Shown here: in pieces, positions 31,898-42,600 of the stretch
How the letters are laid out: each line of letters opens with the position of its first letter
How positions within the stretch are numbered: position 1 is the first letter of the stretch
DNA from: Asparagopsis taxiformis
Lineage: Eukaryota > Rhodophyta > Florideophyceae > Bonnemaisoniales > Bonnemaisoniaceae
Reading direction: 5' to 3'
DNA: 64,000 nt
NCBI GenBank assembly: GCA_030407315.1
Contig: JALQPE010002237.1
Location: forward strand, 62,001-126,000
Notes under the pieces: model-generated
The model's database searches: none
What the model saw: the letters and a program-made list of their open reading frames with translations, nothing else
What the model was told of the DNA's origin: nothing
Program-made: the position numbers and the translations under genes

Positions 31898-32477
31898 TTA
31901 CGCAGTGACCACACAGTCATTGTTTGCCGCGTTTGGCGTTCCCATATTGCCCCCAGCGTCTGGAGTCATGCAACAAGACGCCACAGCTGTGTTTCCCATC
32001 GTCATGAATGTTGAGAATCCAGTCGAAGTACACAAGGCACTCAAACTAGTTTGCAAACATGTGTTGTAAACTTCCGCATTGTCAGTCTGAACTGCGGTTA
32101 GTGGCCCAGATCCAGCACCAGTAGTGGCGACAATATTCAGTACCTGGACCATAGCATCGTTTCCTGAGCATGTGCATGTTATCATCTGACCGGCCGTGCC
32201 GAGAGTAGTGGTCCCTAGCGTAGTTATCGGCGCACATCCATCACCAATACGGCATTGATTTGTGACAGTGTTCAGACCCATCCCGTCCACGACGTTTCGA
32301 GCACAGCAGTTAGCCACCCGAGTGGTTCCTGTTGACGAGAAAATGTCGATTTGGTTGTAAGTACAAAGGGCCCGCAAGTCACTGACCACACAATCCCTGT
32401 AGTTGTTCCCAGCCGTAACTTCATTCGGGACTGTGAGGGGCATTCCCAAATCATCAACCGCTGCAGGAACAGTAACT
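31898..32477 (-). pseudogene. secreted cysteine-rich protein gene, 3' part
   Basis: C-terminal 192 codons plus stop of the gene split by copia-1 (5' part at 37681-38516). It carries part of one and all of a second copy of a domain of about 100 aa: compare CVVSDLRALCTYNQIDIF...VANCC with CLQTSLSALCTSTGFSTF...VASCC, each preceded by a CxCG/CTCSG segment. The double Cys, spaced Cys pattern and Thr/Ala richness suggest an extracellular, disulfide-bonded protein. The frame read at present continues into the LTR, giving a false N-terminus. Removing copia-1 and one GTCTC copy restores a single frame of 1416 nt. Function unknown: cell wall or surface role is inferred. Confidence 0.8.
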
Positions 32478-32482
32478 GTCTC

Positions 32483-32801
32483 AATGAAAATGAATGGTGT
32501 TGTGAGGACCGAGAAAAGTACAAGTAAAGTGTTCTGTAATCTTCGGTAGCTATCCAGTTGATAGGGAGGAAGGAGCAGGCTATATGTACTAATTCTAGGT
32601 GGCATAGAACAGGGTGAATGAATCAGTAGAGTAAAAATTGCAGGTGAGTTCACACTGTTCTAATCACTGAATATCATGGTCAGTAGTTAGAGTGCCATGT
32701 AATACTCTCCTCGAAATTGCAAATCGCAAGCTGAACGTTGGCAACGTGTATCATTGGAACACGTGTGAATGTCATGGTTATCAAAGGAGAAATGATAAAC
32801 A
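32483..32801 (-). repeat. copia-1 3' LTR
   Basis: 319 bp, adjoining the GTCTC duplication at 32478-32482. Nearly identical to 37361-37680. Confidence 0.92.
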
Positions 32802-32824
32802 CTCATCCCTTTTCGAGGGGTTGA

Positions 32825-35800
32825 CTAACCAGTAGATCGAGCAGTACTCCTGCTCAATGCATTTGTAAATGACGTAGGGATCTCACTGGAGTACATTGCA
32901 AGCTGCAATAAAGATATGAGAGGACTGTTTGGCTTCGTCAATGGGTCGGCAAGATTCAGATTACCAGGGATCCACATAATTTGATTGACATTCTGTGTCT
33001 CAAATTCATAACGCATGACACTGACATCTGCTCTAATAGAGCGGTCTGTAGCACTTCTGCATGTGGATAGTGTAGAAAACAGATCTTTGGAATCAACAAT
33101 GATTATATGTGAGATATACATGTCCAGAAGCGTTTGAAAAGCTTTCACAAGAAGCTTCCCTTCATCAATACCAGCAGCAGCAGCTAGAATTTCCGCTGAA
33201 CCAGTCGACTTCACAGGCCTTTTGGACCTATGCGAAGTCCATGATAGAGTATGGAACACTGAACCGCATTCCAACGTGCCAATTAGAAGACCTGCAACAT
33301 AACCAAGTTGACCTATATCATCAATTTTGCTGGCATCTGAAAATACCAAAATAGAAATCGAATGCGGTATGCAGAGAGTGGGGCGCTTGAACTTAATACA
33401 AGTGCCAAGCTTTTTCAATTTGCGCAGCATATTGATTTGTGTAACCAAATGGCTGACAGTTGGTTTGGGACTCTTCTGCTGTAAGTAGCTAGCAGTATGA
33501 GCGCAGAAAGGTGAAGCAGAAATACCCAACCAACCAATAGAGCTGTTGAGAGAGCGAAATGACGATAGTTCAACATCGTTGAGTGCTGCATCAATTTGTT
33601 TGCGTCGTATGCGATCAATTGGAAAAGGTTCCAAACGGTCTAATTTTTGGTCTGCATCAACCGTAATGGAGTATTCTTCGTCTTGATTAATAGAAAGCCC
33701 AAAAAACATGAACTGGCCTGGCCCATACACGATTGTTCCAAGAACATATGATGCTGCAATATCTGCAATAATACCTTCCAGAATATGTCTGGGACCAGCA
33801 AACAATATGTCATCCACAACTTTGACTGCAACAACTTGTAAGCTGTTTTTTGCGAAAGAATAGAACAACTGGGGTACATATACAAGCTGGTTAAAACCAA
33901 TAGAAAACAAGAAGTCATCGCTCATGTCTTGCCATTTCGCATTGGCATTGACAAGTCCGTATGCGGCTGTTAGTAACAACCAATAATTTTTCTTATTTGA
34001 ACATTCATGAGGAGGTACCACATAGACATCACGCGCTGCCTTTCCTGTTTGTAGGAAAGCGTTTTTAAAGTCAATTTTGGCAATTGTCCATTTGAATAAA
34101 ACAGCAAGTGAGAGTAGGATACGAATACCAACAGGCGGACAAGTGGAAGAGTCTGATTTGAGGGTGTGTTTCTCACGATCCTTATTTCCATGTGGTGCAA
34201 TACGTGCTTTCATAATTCTTGACCCATCATCACATTGCTTGACCTTGTATATGACATGGCTAGTAATGATATTTCCATCTGGGGGAACGTTTTCTACAGG
34301 AATTTCTCGCACGGTCTTCATAAAAGCTTCTTCCTCTTTTTGGTAAGCGTTATATGTGATATAAGAGGGTAGGCTTTGGGCTTGGAAGGACATGAAGTCT
34401 TTGTTACCAAACATCTGGTAGTACTGGTCCATCACTTCCTCTTGATTACTGGAAAGACATTCGCCAGGCGTAATTGTAATTTCATTACTTGTAACTGATT
34501 TGGCAGAAGTTGAAAATTTCCATTTTTCATCAGTCAACAGTACTTTTTCACAATCTCCATCATCATAATTGATAGTGTATAATTGGTCATCAATCTGAGA
34601 TACTTTCCCGGAGTAGTACATCTTGTCTAATGGCCAGTACACGTCAATACTGTCCCCGACAGAGGGAAACGTTGCACTTTCGCTGGCAGGAACGGATACA
34701 GATTCTGCAGGTCGTGAATCCGAGATAGTGCACAGTGGAATGTCTTGTTGGGACATGTCAAAGTCACTTACATCCTGTAAGTGTGTAGATGGAAGTCCTG
34801 CATTTTCATCCACATCATTTTGCTCATCAGAACTAATCTCATCAATGGAAGCGTCAGTACATCTTTCAACAGTGTCTATGGCGTCTTGAATAGCGCTGGC
34901 AAGCATATTTCCTGATATAGAGTGTCGAACATCCTCAACTGCAGCAGATACTTTTTGGCCACGTGAGCCAGGTACAGTCACTGTACGTGACTTATGATCA
35001 TAGGATAGCACTTGTCGTGGGCCAGACCACTTTCCTCTCTTTTCATTTTGCTGCCTGATGTAAATTTGAACAGTATCACCAACATGAATAGGAGTATCAG
35101 CCACTGACTTAGAACGCAGTATTAAATTCAACTTTCGTTTGCCTAGTAACTCGTCGTGTGCAGTCTGTATATCATCAGGAACTAGAGCTGGAGTACTTCC
35201 CGATTCGATAGGACGCGTGTATCCCTTTGCTAGTTCATGGGCGGACATAACATCATTGCCATAAAGATCATTGGATATTCGAAGAGCCTGCTGTACAAGC
35301 AGTTCACGGTCTTCCGGCGAACCTTTCAGCTCATGTTCCAGGCGAATGAAAATATCTCGAATCACACGGTGTTTTGATTCGATGACATTTTTGTTATGAC
35401 GACGAGGCGGGATTGGACGGGGTTCAATCCCAAGTTTCTCCAAATAATTGAGAAATTTCTTGTTTCCAAAAGCAGGATCATACAGTACACAATCAGGTGG
35501 CCAGAATGCTGAGACCCAATGGGATTCGAATGCAGTAATTGCGTGACTCATTGATGTATCAGGTACTACTGCCCCTGTTGAGTATCGTGTCACAGAGTCC
35601 ATTATGTGAATTACCCTCATATCACCAAGATGCAGGTGATCAATACAGACCACATGGTTAAATTGTCTGCTCATTGAACTTAATGATACTTTCCTTGCTT
35701 GCTTGGGCTCATGAGTAGTACTACAGTGAGCACATGATTCTAGGAGGCGATGTAGATACTTCTGAACCTCATTGCTCCATATCCCATTTCGTGTGAGCAA

Positions 35801-37357
35801 AATCTTGATATCAGTGTACGACGAATGACCGCAAACATGGCGGTGTACTTTGTCAACTATTTTGCGCATTTCAGACCACGGCCGGGAGCAGTTTGAATCT
35901 TCGATGCTTGCTGCAGCACAAAATATAGTAGAGCTCTCTGCACTGGAAAGCTCTCTTTCTCTTGATAAGAAACATGGATATGGTACATAGCTATGCATAT
36001 CTCTGTTGACAAGAGAGATACTTCCGTATGATAGACCTTCACTGTCGCAAGGTAGTTGTAGCACATTCTTCCCAATGTGCAATATATCACAGTGTTTAGT
36101 AACATTGCGGCCTATGACCCATTGAGATGAGCCATCAATTACCAAGTGTCGAATGCTGACGATACTCCCATCGTCACATGAAGCCTCCAATAAAATGGAT
36201 CCAAGTATCCGACGTGTGTCACTTGCATGATTGCCTGATCCATACTGCCAATAAGGCCTGTCGGCAATAGAATCAGGTATAGGGTCTAGCGATCCAGTCC
36301 AATTCGGGCAAATGAATTTCTGGAGTAGTTTCAATTCATTCCAGCCAAGCCCACTGTAAGGGGCCCCATCATCAAGAAGGGGACCAATCGGTTCCCGCAC
36401 ATCTGAACCAACACCATTACTGTGTATTTTAACCATGTTAAAGGTGACAGACTTCTTAGCTTGATTTGTAACAGTTGATGGAAATGTAGAACCATTTGTG
36501 TCAGTGGCTGGTGTAGAGTTTGGTGACTTCAAAGAACCATCAGCATTATGATCAACAGCCCAGTGTCCAATCTGCCGACACTTACGGCAACGGCTTCGTG
36601 CCTTTACAGCAGCAAGCTGCTCTGCAGAGAGGCGATTCCGGTTGCGACGCAGAGGACGCGAAATGTAGTTAGCCTGCAAGGAGCTACTGTTATCAGTATA
36701 GGGGCCGTTAGTGACTGTTTTGTCACATTGTCGTAGTACTGTTGCAATAGAGCTGTAGGTAACAGCTTGTAAACATGCAGTAGTCGAGAGGTTGCTGTCT
36801 TGTTCACTCACTCGCGGGGCGGAAGCAGCAAGAATAGCAACTCTTTGGTTGCTGTCAATATTGGAGTTTGCTAATAGCATAAAAGCTGTAAGAGCAGCAG
36901 ACAGTTTCGTCTCAGTAGAATGCGCGTTAAACTTAGATACTTGAGCTTCGAAACGCGACTCGAAATTTTTGAACGACTCATTCGGGTAGCGCCTTGTATT
37001 CAGTAATACATTGTAGTCTTGGTATACCTCACTCACAACAGCAAGTGGATCACGCTTGAAAATGGCATTAACAATCGCAGTAGCACCATCAACAGACTGA
37101 ATAGTGCTTTCCGGTATTGATTTGCAGAGGTCACGAGCTCGGCCGTATAGCTGGCTCTGCAACATAAGGCCTTGCAACTCTTTTGGTATCTTATTGCCAT
37201 TATTATCGGGTAATAAATCATGAAAAGCCTTCCACAAGCGAACGGATTCAGCGTACTCGTCTTGATTCCCTTTTCCATCAGTCCAGGGGACTGTCTTGGA
37301 ATCCCATGCAAAGCGAGGGCGTGACGGCACATTGGAAGGTTTAGGCTCTGGGCCCAT
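32825..37357 (-). CDS. gag-pol: copia-1 Gag-Pol polyprotein
   Basis: About 1510 aa in one frame. I place the start at ATG 37357 (MGPEPKPSN); the frame is open further up into the LTR, but that part is not needed. Order: Gag; a zinc knuckle of form C-x2-C-x4-H-x4-H (CRKCRQIGHWAVDH, about 36555-36600); protease with LLDDGAPYSG (about 36365); integrase with an HHCC finger (about 35700-35850), first Asp in VCIDHLHLGD (about 35640), second in VLYDPAFGN and Glu in NVIESKHRVI (about 35380); RT with AKIDFKNAFLQTG and the active site VVDD (33809-33820) in place of the usual YVDD; RNase H with LVFSDASKIDD (about 33340). The PR-IN-RT-RH order is diagnostic of Ty1/copia. No stop or shift. The RT wording LLTAAYGLVNANAKWQ is of a type I associate with GalEa-like aquatic copia elements (memory, untested). 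Confidence 0.93.
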   Translation of the reverse strand: MGPEPKPSNVPSRPRFAWDSKTVPWTDGKGNQDEYAESVRLWKAFHDLLPDNNGNKIPKELQGLMLQSQLYGRARDLCKSIPESTIQSVDGATAIVNAIFKRDPLAVVSEVYQDYNVLLNTRRYPNESFKNFESRFEAQVSKFNAHSTETKLSAALTAFMLLANSNIDSNQRVAILAASAPRVSEQDSNLSTTACLQAVTYSSIATVLRQCDKTVTNGPYTDNSSSLQANYISRPLRRNRNRLSAEQLAAVKARSRCRKCRQIGHWAVDHNADGSLKSPNSTPATDTNGSTFPSTVTNQAKKSVTFNMVKIHSNGVGSDVREPIGPLLDDGAPYSGLGWNELKLLQKFICPNWTGSLDPIPDSIADRPYWQYGSGNHASDTRRILGSILLEASCDDGSIVSIRHLVIDGSSQWVIGRNVTKHCDILHIGKNVLQLPCDSEGLSYGSISLVNRDMHSYVPYPCFLSRERELSSAESSTIFCAAASIEDSNCSRPWSEMRKIVDKVHRHVCGHSSYTDIKILLTRNGIWSNEVQKYLHRLLESCAHCSTTHEPKQARKVSLSSMSRQFNHVVCIDHLHLGDMRVIHIMDSVTRYSTGAVVPDTSMSHAITAFESHWVSAFWPPDCVLYDPAFGNKKFLNYLEKLGIEPRPIPPRRHNKNVIESKHRVIRDIFIRLEHELKGSPEDRELLVQQALRISNDLYGNDVMSAHELAKGYTRPIESGSTPALVPDDIQTAHDELLGKRKLNLILRSKSVADTPIHVGDTVQIYIRQQNEKRGKWSGPRQVLSYDHKSRTVTVPGSRGQKVSAAVEDVRHSISGNMLASAIQDAIDTVERCTDASIDEISSDEQNDVDENAGLPSTHLQDVSDFDMSQQDIPLCTISDSRPAESVSVPASESATFPSVGDSIDVYWPLDKMYYSGKVSQIDDQLYTINYDDGDCEKVLLTDEKWKFSTSAKSVTSNEITITPGECLSSNQEEVMDQYYQMFGNKDFMSFQAQSLPSYITYNAYQKEEEAFMKTVREIPVENVPPDGNIITSHVIYKVKQCDDGSRIMKARIAPHGNKDREKHTLKSDSSTCPPVGIRILLSLAVLFKWTIAKIDFKNAFLQTGKAARDVYVVPPHECSNKKNYWLLLTAAYGLVNANAKWQDMSDDFLFSIGFNQLVYVPQLFYSFAKNSLQVVAVKVVDDILFAGPRHILEGIIADIAASYVLGTIVYGPGQFMFFGLSINQDEEYSITVDADQKLDRLEPFPIDRIRRKQIDAALNDVELSSFRSLNSSIGWLGISASPFCAHTASYLQQKSPKPTVSHLVTQINMLRKLKKLGTCIKFKRPTLCIPHSISILVFSDASKIDDIGQLGYVAGLLIGTLECGSVFHTLSWTSHRSKRPVKSTGSAEILAAAAGIDEGKLLVKAFQTLLDMYISHIIIVDSKDLFSTLSTCRSATDRSIRADVSVMRYEFETQNVNQIMWIPGNLNLADPLTKPNSPLISLLQLAMYSSEIPTSFTNALSRSTARSTG

Positions 37358-37360
37358 AAC
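37348..37360 (-). promoter_or_regulatory. copia-1 primer-binding site (initiator tRNA-Met half)
   Basis: The minus strand reads GTTATGGGCCCAG immediately after the LTR, complementary to the anticodon-loop region of eukaryotic initiator tRNA-Met (CTGGGCCCATAAC), the internal cleaved-tRNA primer type used by Drosophila copia and Ty5. The ATG of gag-pol lies inside the site. Confidence 0.85.
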
Positions 37361-37680
37361 AATGAAAATGAATGGTGTTGTGAGGACCGAGAAAAGTACA
37401 AGTAAAGTGTTCTGTAATCTTCGGTAGCTATCCAGTTGATAGGGAGGAAGGAGCAGGCTATATGTACTAATTCTAGGTGGCATAGAACAGGGTGAATGAA
37501 TCAGTAGAGTAAAAATTGCAGGTGAGTTCACACTGTTCTAATCACTGAATATCATGGTCAGTAGTTAGAGTGCCATGTAATACTCTCCTCGAAATTGCAA
37601 ATCGCAAGCTGAACGTTGGCAACGTGTATCATTGGAACACGTGTGAATGTCATGGTTATCAAAAGGAGAAATGATAAACA
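37361..37680 (-). repeat. copia-1 5' LTR
   Basis: 320 bp, adjoining the GTCTC duplication at 37681-37685. The first 58 codons of the open frame that starts at 37531 are in this LTR. Confidence 0.92.
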
Positions 37681-38516
37681 GTCTCAGTCCTCGTCCCGCA
37701 CATGCAAAAGGCAGTGGCTGGTGATGATCCAATAGCACCAACAGAGAATGTGCAACTTGGCGAAGGTGTTGGACTCACTGTTATGGTAGGAGTGGGACTC
37801 ACTGTGGTTGTTACCGATGGCGATGCGGCTGGAGTAGGGGTTACTGAAGACGTCACCGAGGGGCTTGCTCCAGGGCTCATAGTTGGTGAAGGGGAGACAG
37901 CTACTACTGGTCCACCAGAGACGGGAGGCGCACCGCAAATAAATCCGCCTGCACCACTGGGAAGAATGCATGATTGAACAGAGCAACGAACAGCCAGTGA
38001 GCAGTCATTCGCTGCCATTTGCTGAGAAGCACGACAGATGCCAGGACAGGCTCTCGCACAAATAAATCCGTTAATCGGTGTGGCTGAACAAGGCCGGACG
38101 ATGCATGGGGGATTCCTCCCGGTGCAGTCCATCTGTGCAGAACTCTGGGCGGTCACAATGTTTGCTGCGGAAGCCGTACTCGGGGTGAAGCATCTATTCG
38201 GGCAAGTTCCATCGGCCGCATTCACAAGTGGTTGCGCGGGAGGAGCAGGACGGATGAAAATGCATTGGAACCCAGGCCTCCTGTTTCCCCTCGGACAGCC
38301 CCTCCTTACGATGCATTCGTTGCCAGCGGCAATGCCTCGACGGCAGTCACGATTAGCATTTTGCACCCTTGCGAAACATCGTCCAGTGCATCCGATAGTC
38401 TGACGGGAAGATGTCTTCAAACTTGCTATCTCGGAGGTGGGCGCACCTGTAATTACCTCCGGAAGAACGGCTGCTAGGATGAGCAGAACAAAAACTGCGT
38501 GGCTGTTGCAATTCAT
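37681..38516 (-). pseudogene. secreted cysteine-rich protein gene, 5' part
   Basis: I start it at ATG 38516 (MNCNSHAVFVLLILAAVLP), which gives a typical signal peptide ending near TGAPTS; the frame is open 36 codons upstream without one. After the signal come three Cys-rich repeats of about 45 aa (C-x2-C...C...C-x3-C...F-x-C: CTGRCF..., CPNRCF..., CPGICR...), then a Ser/Pro/Thr-rich mucin-like linker (SPSPTMSPGASPSV...), then the start of the domain that continues at 32477. A TATTTAAAG box lies about 80-90 bp upstream of the ATG (near 38600). Copia-1 cuts the gene at codon 279. The predicted undisrupted protein is 471 aa, extracellular, possibly wall-bound. Family not recognised. Confidence 0.82.
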
Positions 38517-39322
38517 TTTCAGTTGGTCTAGTTCAGTCGCTGAGATGACTGTGCCTATGAAGCAAAAGATTCCTCTGGAGATGGATCTTATCAGCTTTAA
38601 ATAATGCCACGGTAAGAATGGCACGAACTATGCGGAGATGTATTTTCTGTGAGTAGTCATGAAGCGAAGATCTAGGGTTTGTGAAATTGTATTCAGAGTA
38701 TTGCAATAGGCACTACTCCTACTCTATCCGTGTCCTAGACAGGGCCCAAGACCTCTCTCCGTCGAGCCCCTCTGAGAGGGTCTTTGCGAGCCTCTGTCAT
38801 TCTTCAAAACCTGAAACAACGTCTACTCGAATAGAGTATGCGAAGTGCGAATTCGCATCTGGCCCATGCTGAACATACCACACACTAACGTTGCAGAGTC
38901 GACTATAGCATGAGTGTCGTTATCAGCTCGGGACAACGTCAGTACAATCGATACGTATTCGCTTGAAGAGGACTGAGGAGTATTCTAGAAATGTTCTGTC
39001 TGCCACTTGCCGGCAAACTGATATGGAAGCCTTACACCTTATAACAAAAAAGATGAGTTATCAAGTACACTCCAGAAGCAATGCCCTTTCGCAATGGAAA
39101 ATATCCGCTCACTTCTATTAACATCTGGTAAAATGAGCTTTCACTCAAGTTTAGAGTGCTTCTGGACAAATACGATCAAGTTGTCAATTGTCGCTTGGAA
39201 AAACCTGACGCAAAACGAAAGTTTCGTTTGGAAAACCCTGTGTTCTCAGAATGATGCAAAGCCTAGTCCAAAGAGAACATGTCTTGTTATCTATATCACA
39301 GTGGGTACCCGACACTGATTGC
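38517..39322. other. intergenic with 5' flank of the secreted gene
   Basis: TATTTAAAG near 38600 on the minus strand. A hairpin with arms AAGACCTCTC / GAGAGGGTCTT (one bulge) lies at about 38748-38785. Nothing else. Confidence 0.4.
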
Positions 39323-39327
39323 CGGTC

Positions 39328-39594
39328 TGATGAATCTTTATTTCTCGATGCTCTTTTCTCTCTACTGAGGATATCTATTCATCTATTTGTAGTCATGGTT
39401 TCTGTGCTAATCACAAGGAATGGCGGTGATAGCACAGGCACATTAGGAGCCACAAATACAGAGCCATCCGTTACGATGCTGTGTCAACCACCAGTTGCAG
39501 AATTACAAGCCAATTTTGGCAAGATAATGTTCTGCAAGCCGCAGTCTAATCATCAAGCTTGAAATCCTGCTTGTAGCTAGTATTATATCCAACA
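39328..39594 (-). repeat. copia-2 3' LTR
   Basis: 267 bp, TG...CA ends, identical by eye to 43833-44099. Confidence 0.93.
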
Positions 39595-39615
39595 CTCCTC
39601 CTGGTTAGTTAGTGA

Positions 39616-42600
39616 TCAACTGTCACTTGGCAAACCAATACCTATTGACTCTCTCCATTTCTCAAAAAGGTTCCTATCCAACGGTTTAGTAAAACCGTCT
39701 GCCAGGTTCTCATTGCTTCCAACCTGTTTCAATTGTATTTCTCTAGCGATCACACACTCTCGAACAAATGGTGCCGCACATCTATATGCTTTGTCTTGCG
39801 GAGCCCTTTCGAGCTTTCTGCCCAGCATTTTGCAGCAGTGTTATCAGTGCACAGTATAGTAGCACTATCCATTGAAAGCAAACCAATTTCACTAAGAAAG
39901 AGGCGAAATTGTCTGATTTGACGTGCACATTCTGACATTGCAATTAGCTCTGACTCTGCCGTAGAGATAGACACATTGTCTTGTTTTGTGCTGGACCAGG
40001 CGAACGCAGATCCATTGATGTGTCCAATCCATCCAGTTCTGGATTTTCGTGACAGTTTGTCACCAGCAAAATCTGCATCTGAATGAAATGATACATTCTG
40101 CATGGGGGATTGTGTCTTTCGAAGCAATAGACCGTATGAGACTGTAGCACGCAGGTACCCAAAAACGCGTGTGACTGCCTTCATGAGGTATTTGGTTGGA
40201 TTCTGCACGTACTGGGCTAAGATGCCGACACATGCAGATATGTCTGGCCTTGTTCTATTGGCAAGGTATAGTAAGGAACCAATCATGTTCCGGTACTTCT
40301 CATCTTGGAGAATTTCCTGTTCCACATTATGTTGCAATTCATCGTAAAAATTGCTTACCATTGGTGTGGTATACTTCGTTACTTCCTCCAAATTATAGTG
40401 ACGCAACATTTGCTCAATATATGATGTCTGTGACAGAAAACATTGGTCAACCTCTTGAATAACATTCACACCCAAGTACCAGCTTAGATTTCCTTCGTCA
40501 GTGCCTTTGAACTCTTTCAAAAACTGTGATACTGCTTCATTCAAGGAATCATTATCTGCGCAGACAAAGAGAATGTCGTCAACGTATACGAGTATCAATA
40601 TTTGCACCGGTACTCCTCCACTCGTAGTTTCACCCTTGAAAATGGAGCCATCACAAAATAGCTGCTCATATGACATTGAATGGACTAGTACGTCACGTAG
40701 TTTGCGAAACCATTGTAAAGGAGCCTGTTTCAACCCATATAGTGCCTTCTTGAGTCTATATATCATGTCAAGTCGTAGTTTCTTTGGCAAATTATAGGGG
40801 TGCTTCACGAAGGCTTCCCGATCCATGTCACCATTCAAAAAGGCAGCGGTGACATCAATATGTCTTGTATGCCAGTTGTTCTTCAAAGAAAGTATGAGAA
40901 CTAGTCGTACGATGTTGAAATCGGCCACTGGAGCATAAACAGAGTCATAATCTCTTCCATAGACTTGCAGATGACCTCCTGCCACTATTCTCGCCTTGAA
41001 TCGGGCCGCAACTCCTTCTTGATTCGCTTAATTTTGAGTATTACGTGTGTCGGGAGGATTTGATTGTCCGGAACATGGCATTCTTGTTTTGGACCAATCG
41101 GAATCCATGTTCCAGCTCTTTCTAGATTATTCAATTCGAATTGTATGGCTTCCATCCATAATGATACCTCATTTTTGGTAGCTCGCATTGCCTCCAGCAC
41201 CGAAGGAGTATCTGAAGTTGTGATAGGAGTTGTAATCAGAGAATTGCAACCGTCATCATCGTATTGATTTACCGAGTATGCTAGCCTCTTCGGGGCTCGG
41301 CGTGTTCGTGTGGGGCGTGCAGTTGTAGCTGCGTCATCCACGACGTCAATTATGATATTTTGGTCTGACATCACGTCATTCCCTTCCTCTGAAGAAGTAT
41401 CAATGTCAAATGGAGCAGAAAAGAACTGTTCATTGCCATTATCTGTATCCGATGGGGAGGAATATGAGCCTGTGTCACCTTCATCTTCACTTGATTCTAT
41501 ATTTTCGAGTCCCGGAAACGTCATTTCATCAAAAGTGACATGCACCGAGTTGACAATCTTTCCAGATTTCAACAATTGCACAGTGTAGACACCGTTGTCG
41601 TCACATCCAAGCAGTACTGCTGGTTCAGGTGTCGAGTGAAGTTTGGATTTTGGTTCGTGATTATACACGAATGCAGAACATCCAAATACACGGAGGTGAT
41701 GGAGCTCTGGTGCACTATTGGTTAGTTTTTCAAATGGGGAACAGCCGATAAATGAGTGTGGAAGGCGATTTTTGACATATACGACGTGATCGAGTGCCCA
41801 TTCCCAGCAATTCGCATCCATGCCAGACTCCTCCAATATTATTCTGGTAGGATCCAGAAGGGTTCGATTGATGCGCTCGGAAAATGGATTATGTTGTGGC
41901 GTATGCGGTGTTGTCGTTGTATGTTCGGTAGATTCAATGCAGCTATACTCCGTGCCTCCATCCGTATGCAGCCTTTCGATCCCGTTTGGGAAGTACTTGA
42001 GAACGTGTGAGCTTTTGGAATACATTCTGAAAGCATCTGCAGTTTCACCCTTGCTGTTCAATGCAATTACATGGGTGTACCTTGTGAATTGATCAGTAAA
42101 TGTGACAAAATACTTTCGTCCGCAGTGACTCTTCGGGAGTGGCCCTACTAGATCTGAATGCACAATCTCTCCTGCGTGATTTGCACTTTTAAATTGTGAC
42201 TTGAAGGCCTTTTTGGTTGCTCTCCCAAGTCTACATGGATGGCAGACATCGAGTTCTCCGCGCATTTCAGGAACTCCATTGGCATGTATCGACAGTTGTC
42301 TCAAAATGCGTTCATTTGTATGAACTAATCGTCGGTGCCATAATGACAAGCTGCCTTTCCTTGTGATGACAGAATTTGCATATGCTTGTCTGTCATCCGC
42401 CGACAGCATAGTGTACAAGCCGTTATTCTTGTCTCGACTTGCAATGGAAATAATATCGGACTCGTAGACAGTGAAGTTTCGTCTGTTGAGTACAATTGCC
42501 TCTTTAGAAGTGAATATCACGATGTTCCCCTGGTCGCATAACTGACCAACTGATATCAATGTGTTATTAAGCCCATGGACATGTTGAGCGTTTGGCAATG

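Larger units (their letters stand above)
32483..37680 (-). mobile_element. copia-1: nearly intact Ty1/copia element
   Basis: 5198 bp. LTRs at 32483-32801 (319 bp) and 37361-37680 (320 bp) appear to differ only by one A in a run (near 32784 and 37662). Target duplication GTCTC at 32478-32482 and 37681-37685. In element orientation the LTR begins TGTTTATC and ends TTTTCATT, so ends are TG...TT, as in the solo LTR at 31223. Polypurine tract GAAAAGGGATGAG (minus strand) at 32802-32815. The near-identical LTRs and the unbroken gene mean a recent insertion. It split the secreted-protein gene. Confidence 0.95.

Noticed and set aside
37531..37680. An extended N-terminus of the copia-1 polyprotein within the LTR
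   Set aside because: The same 58 codons precede the unrelated secreted-gene fragment at the other LTR; it is just LTR sequence that is open by chance.
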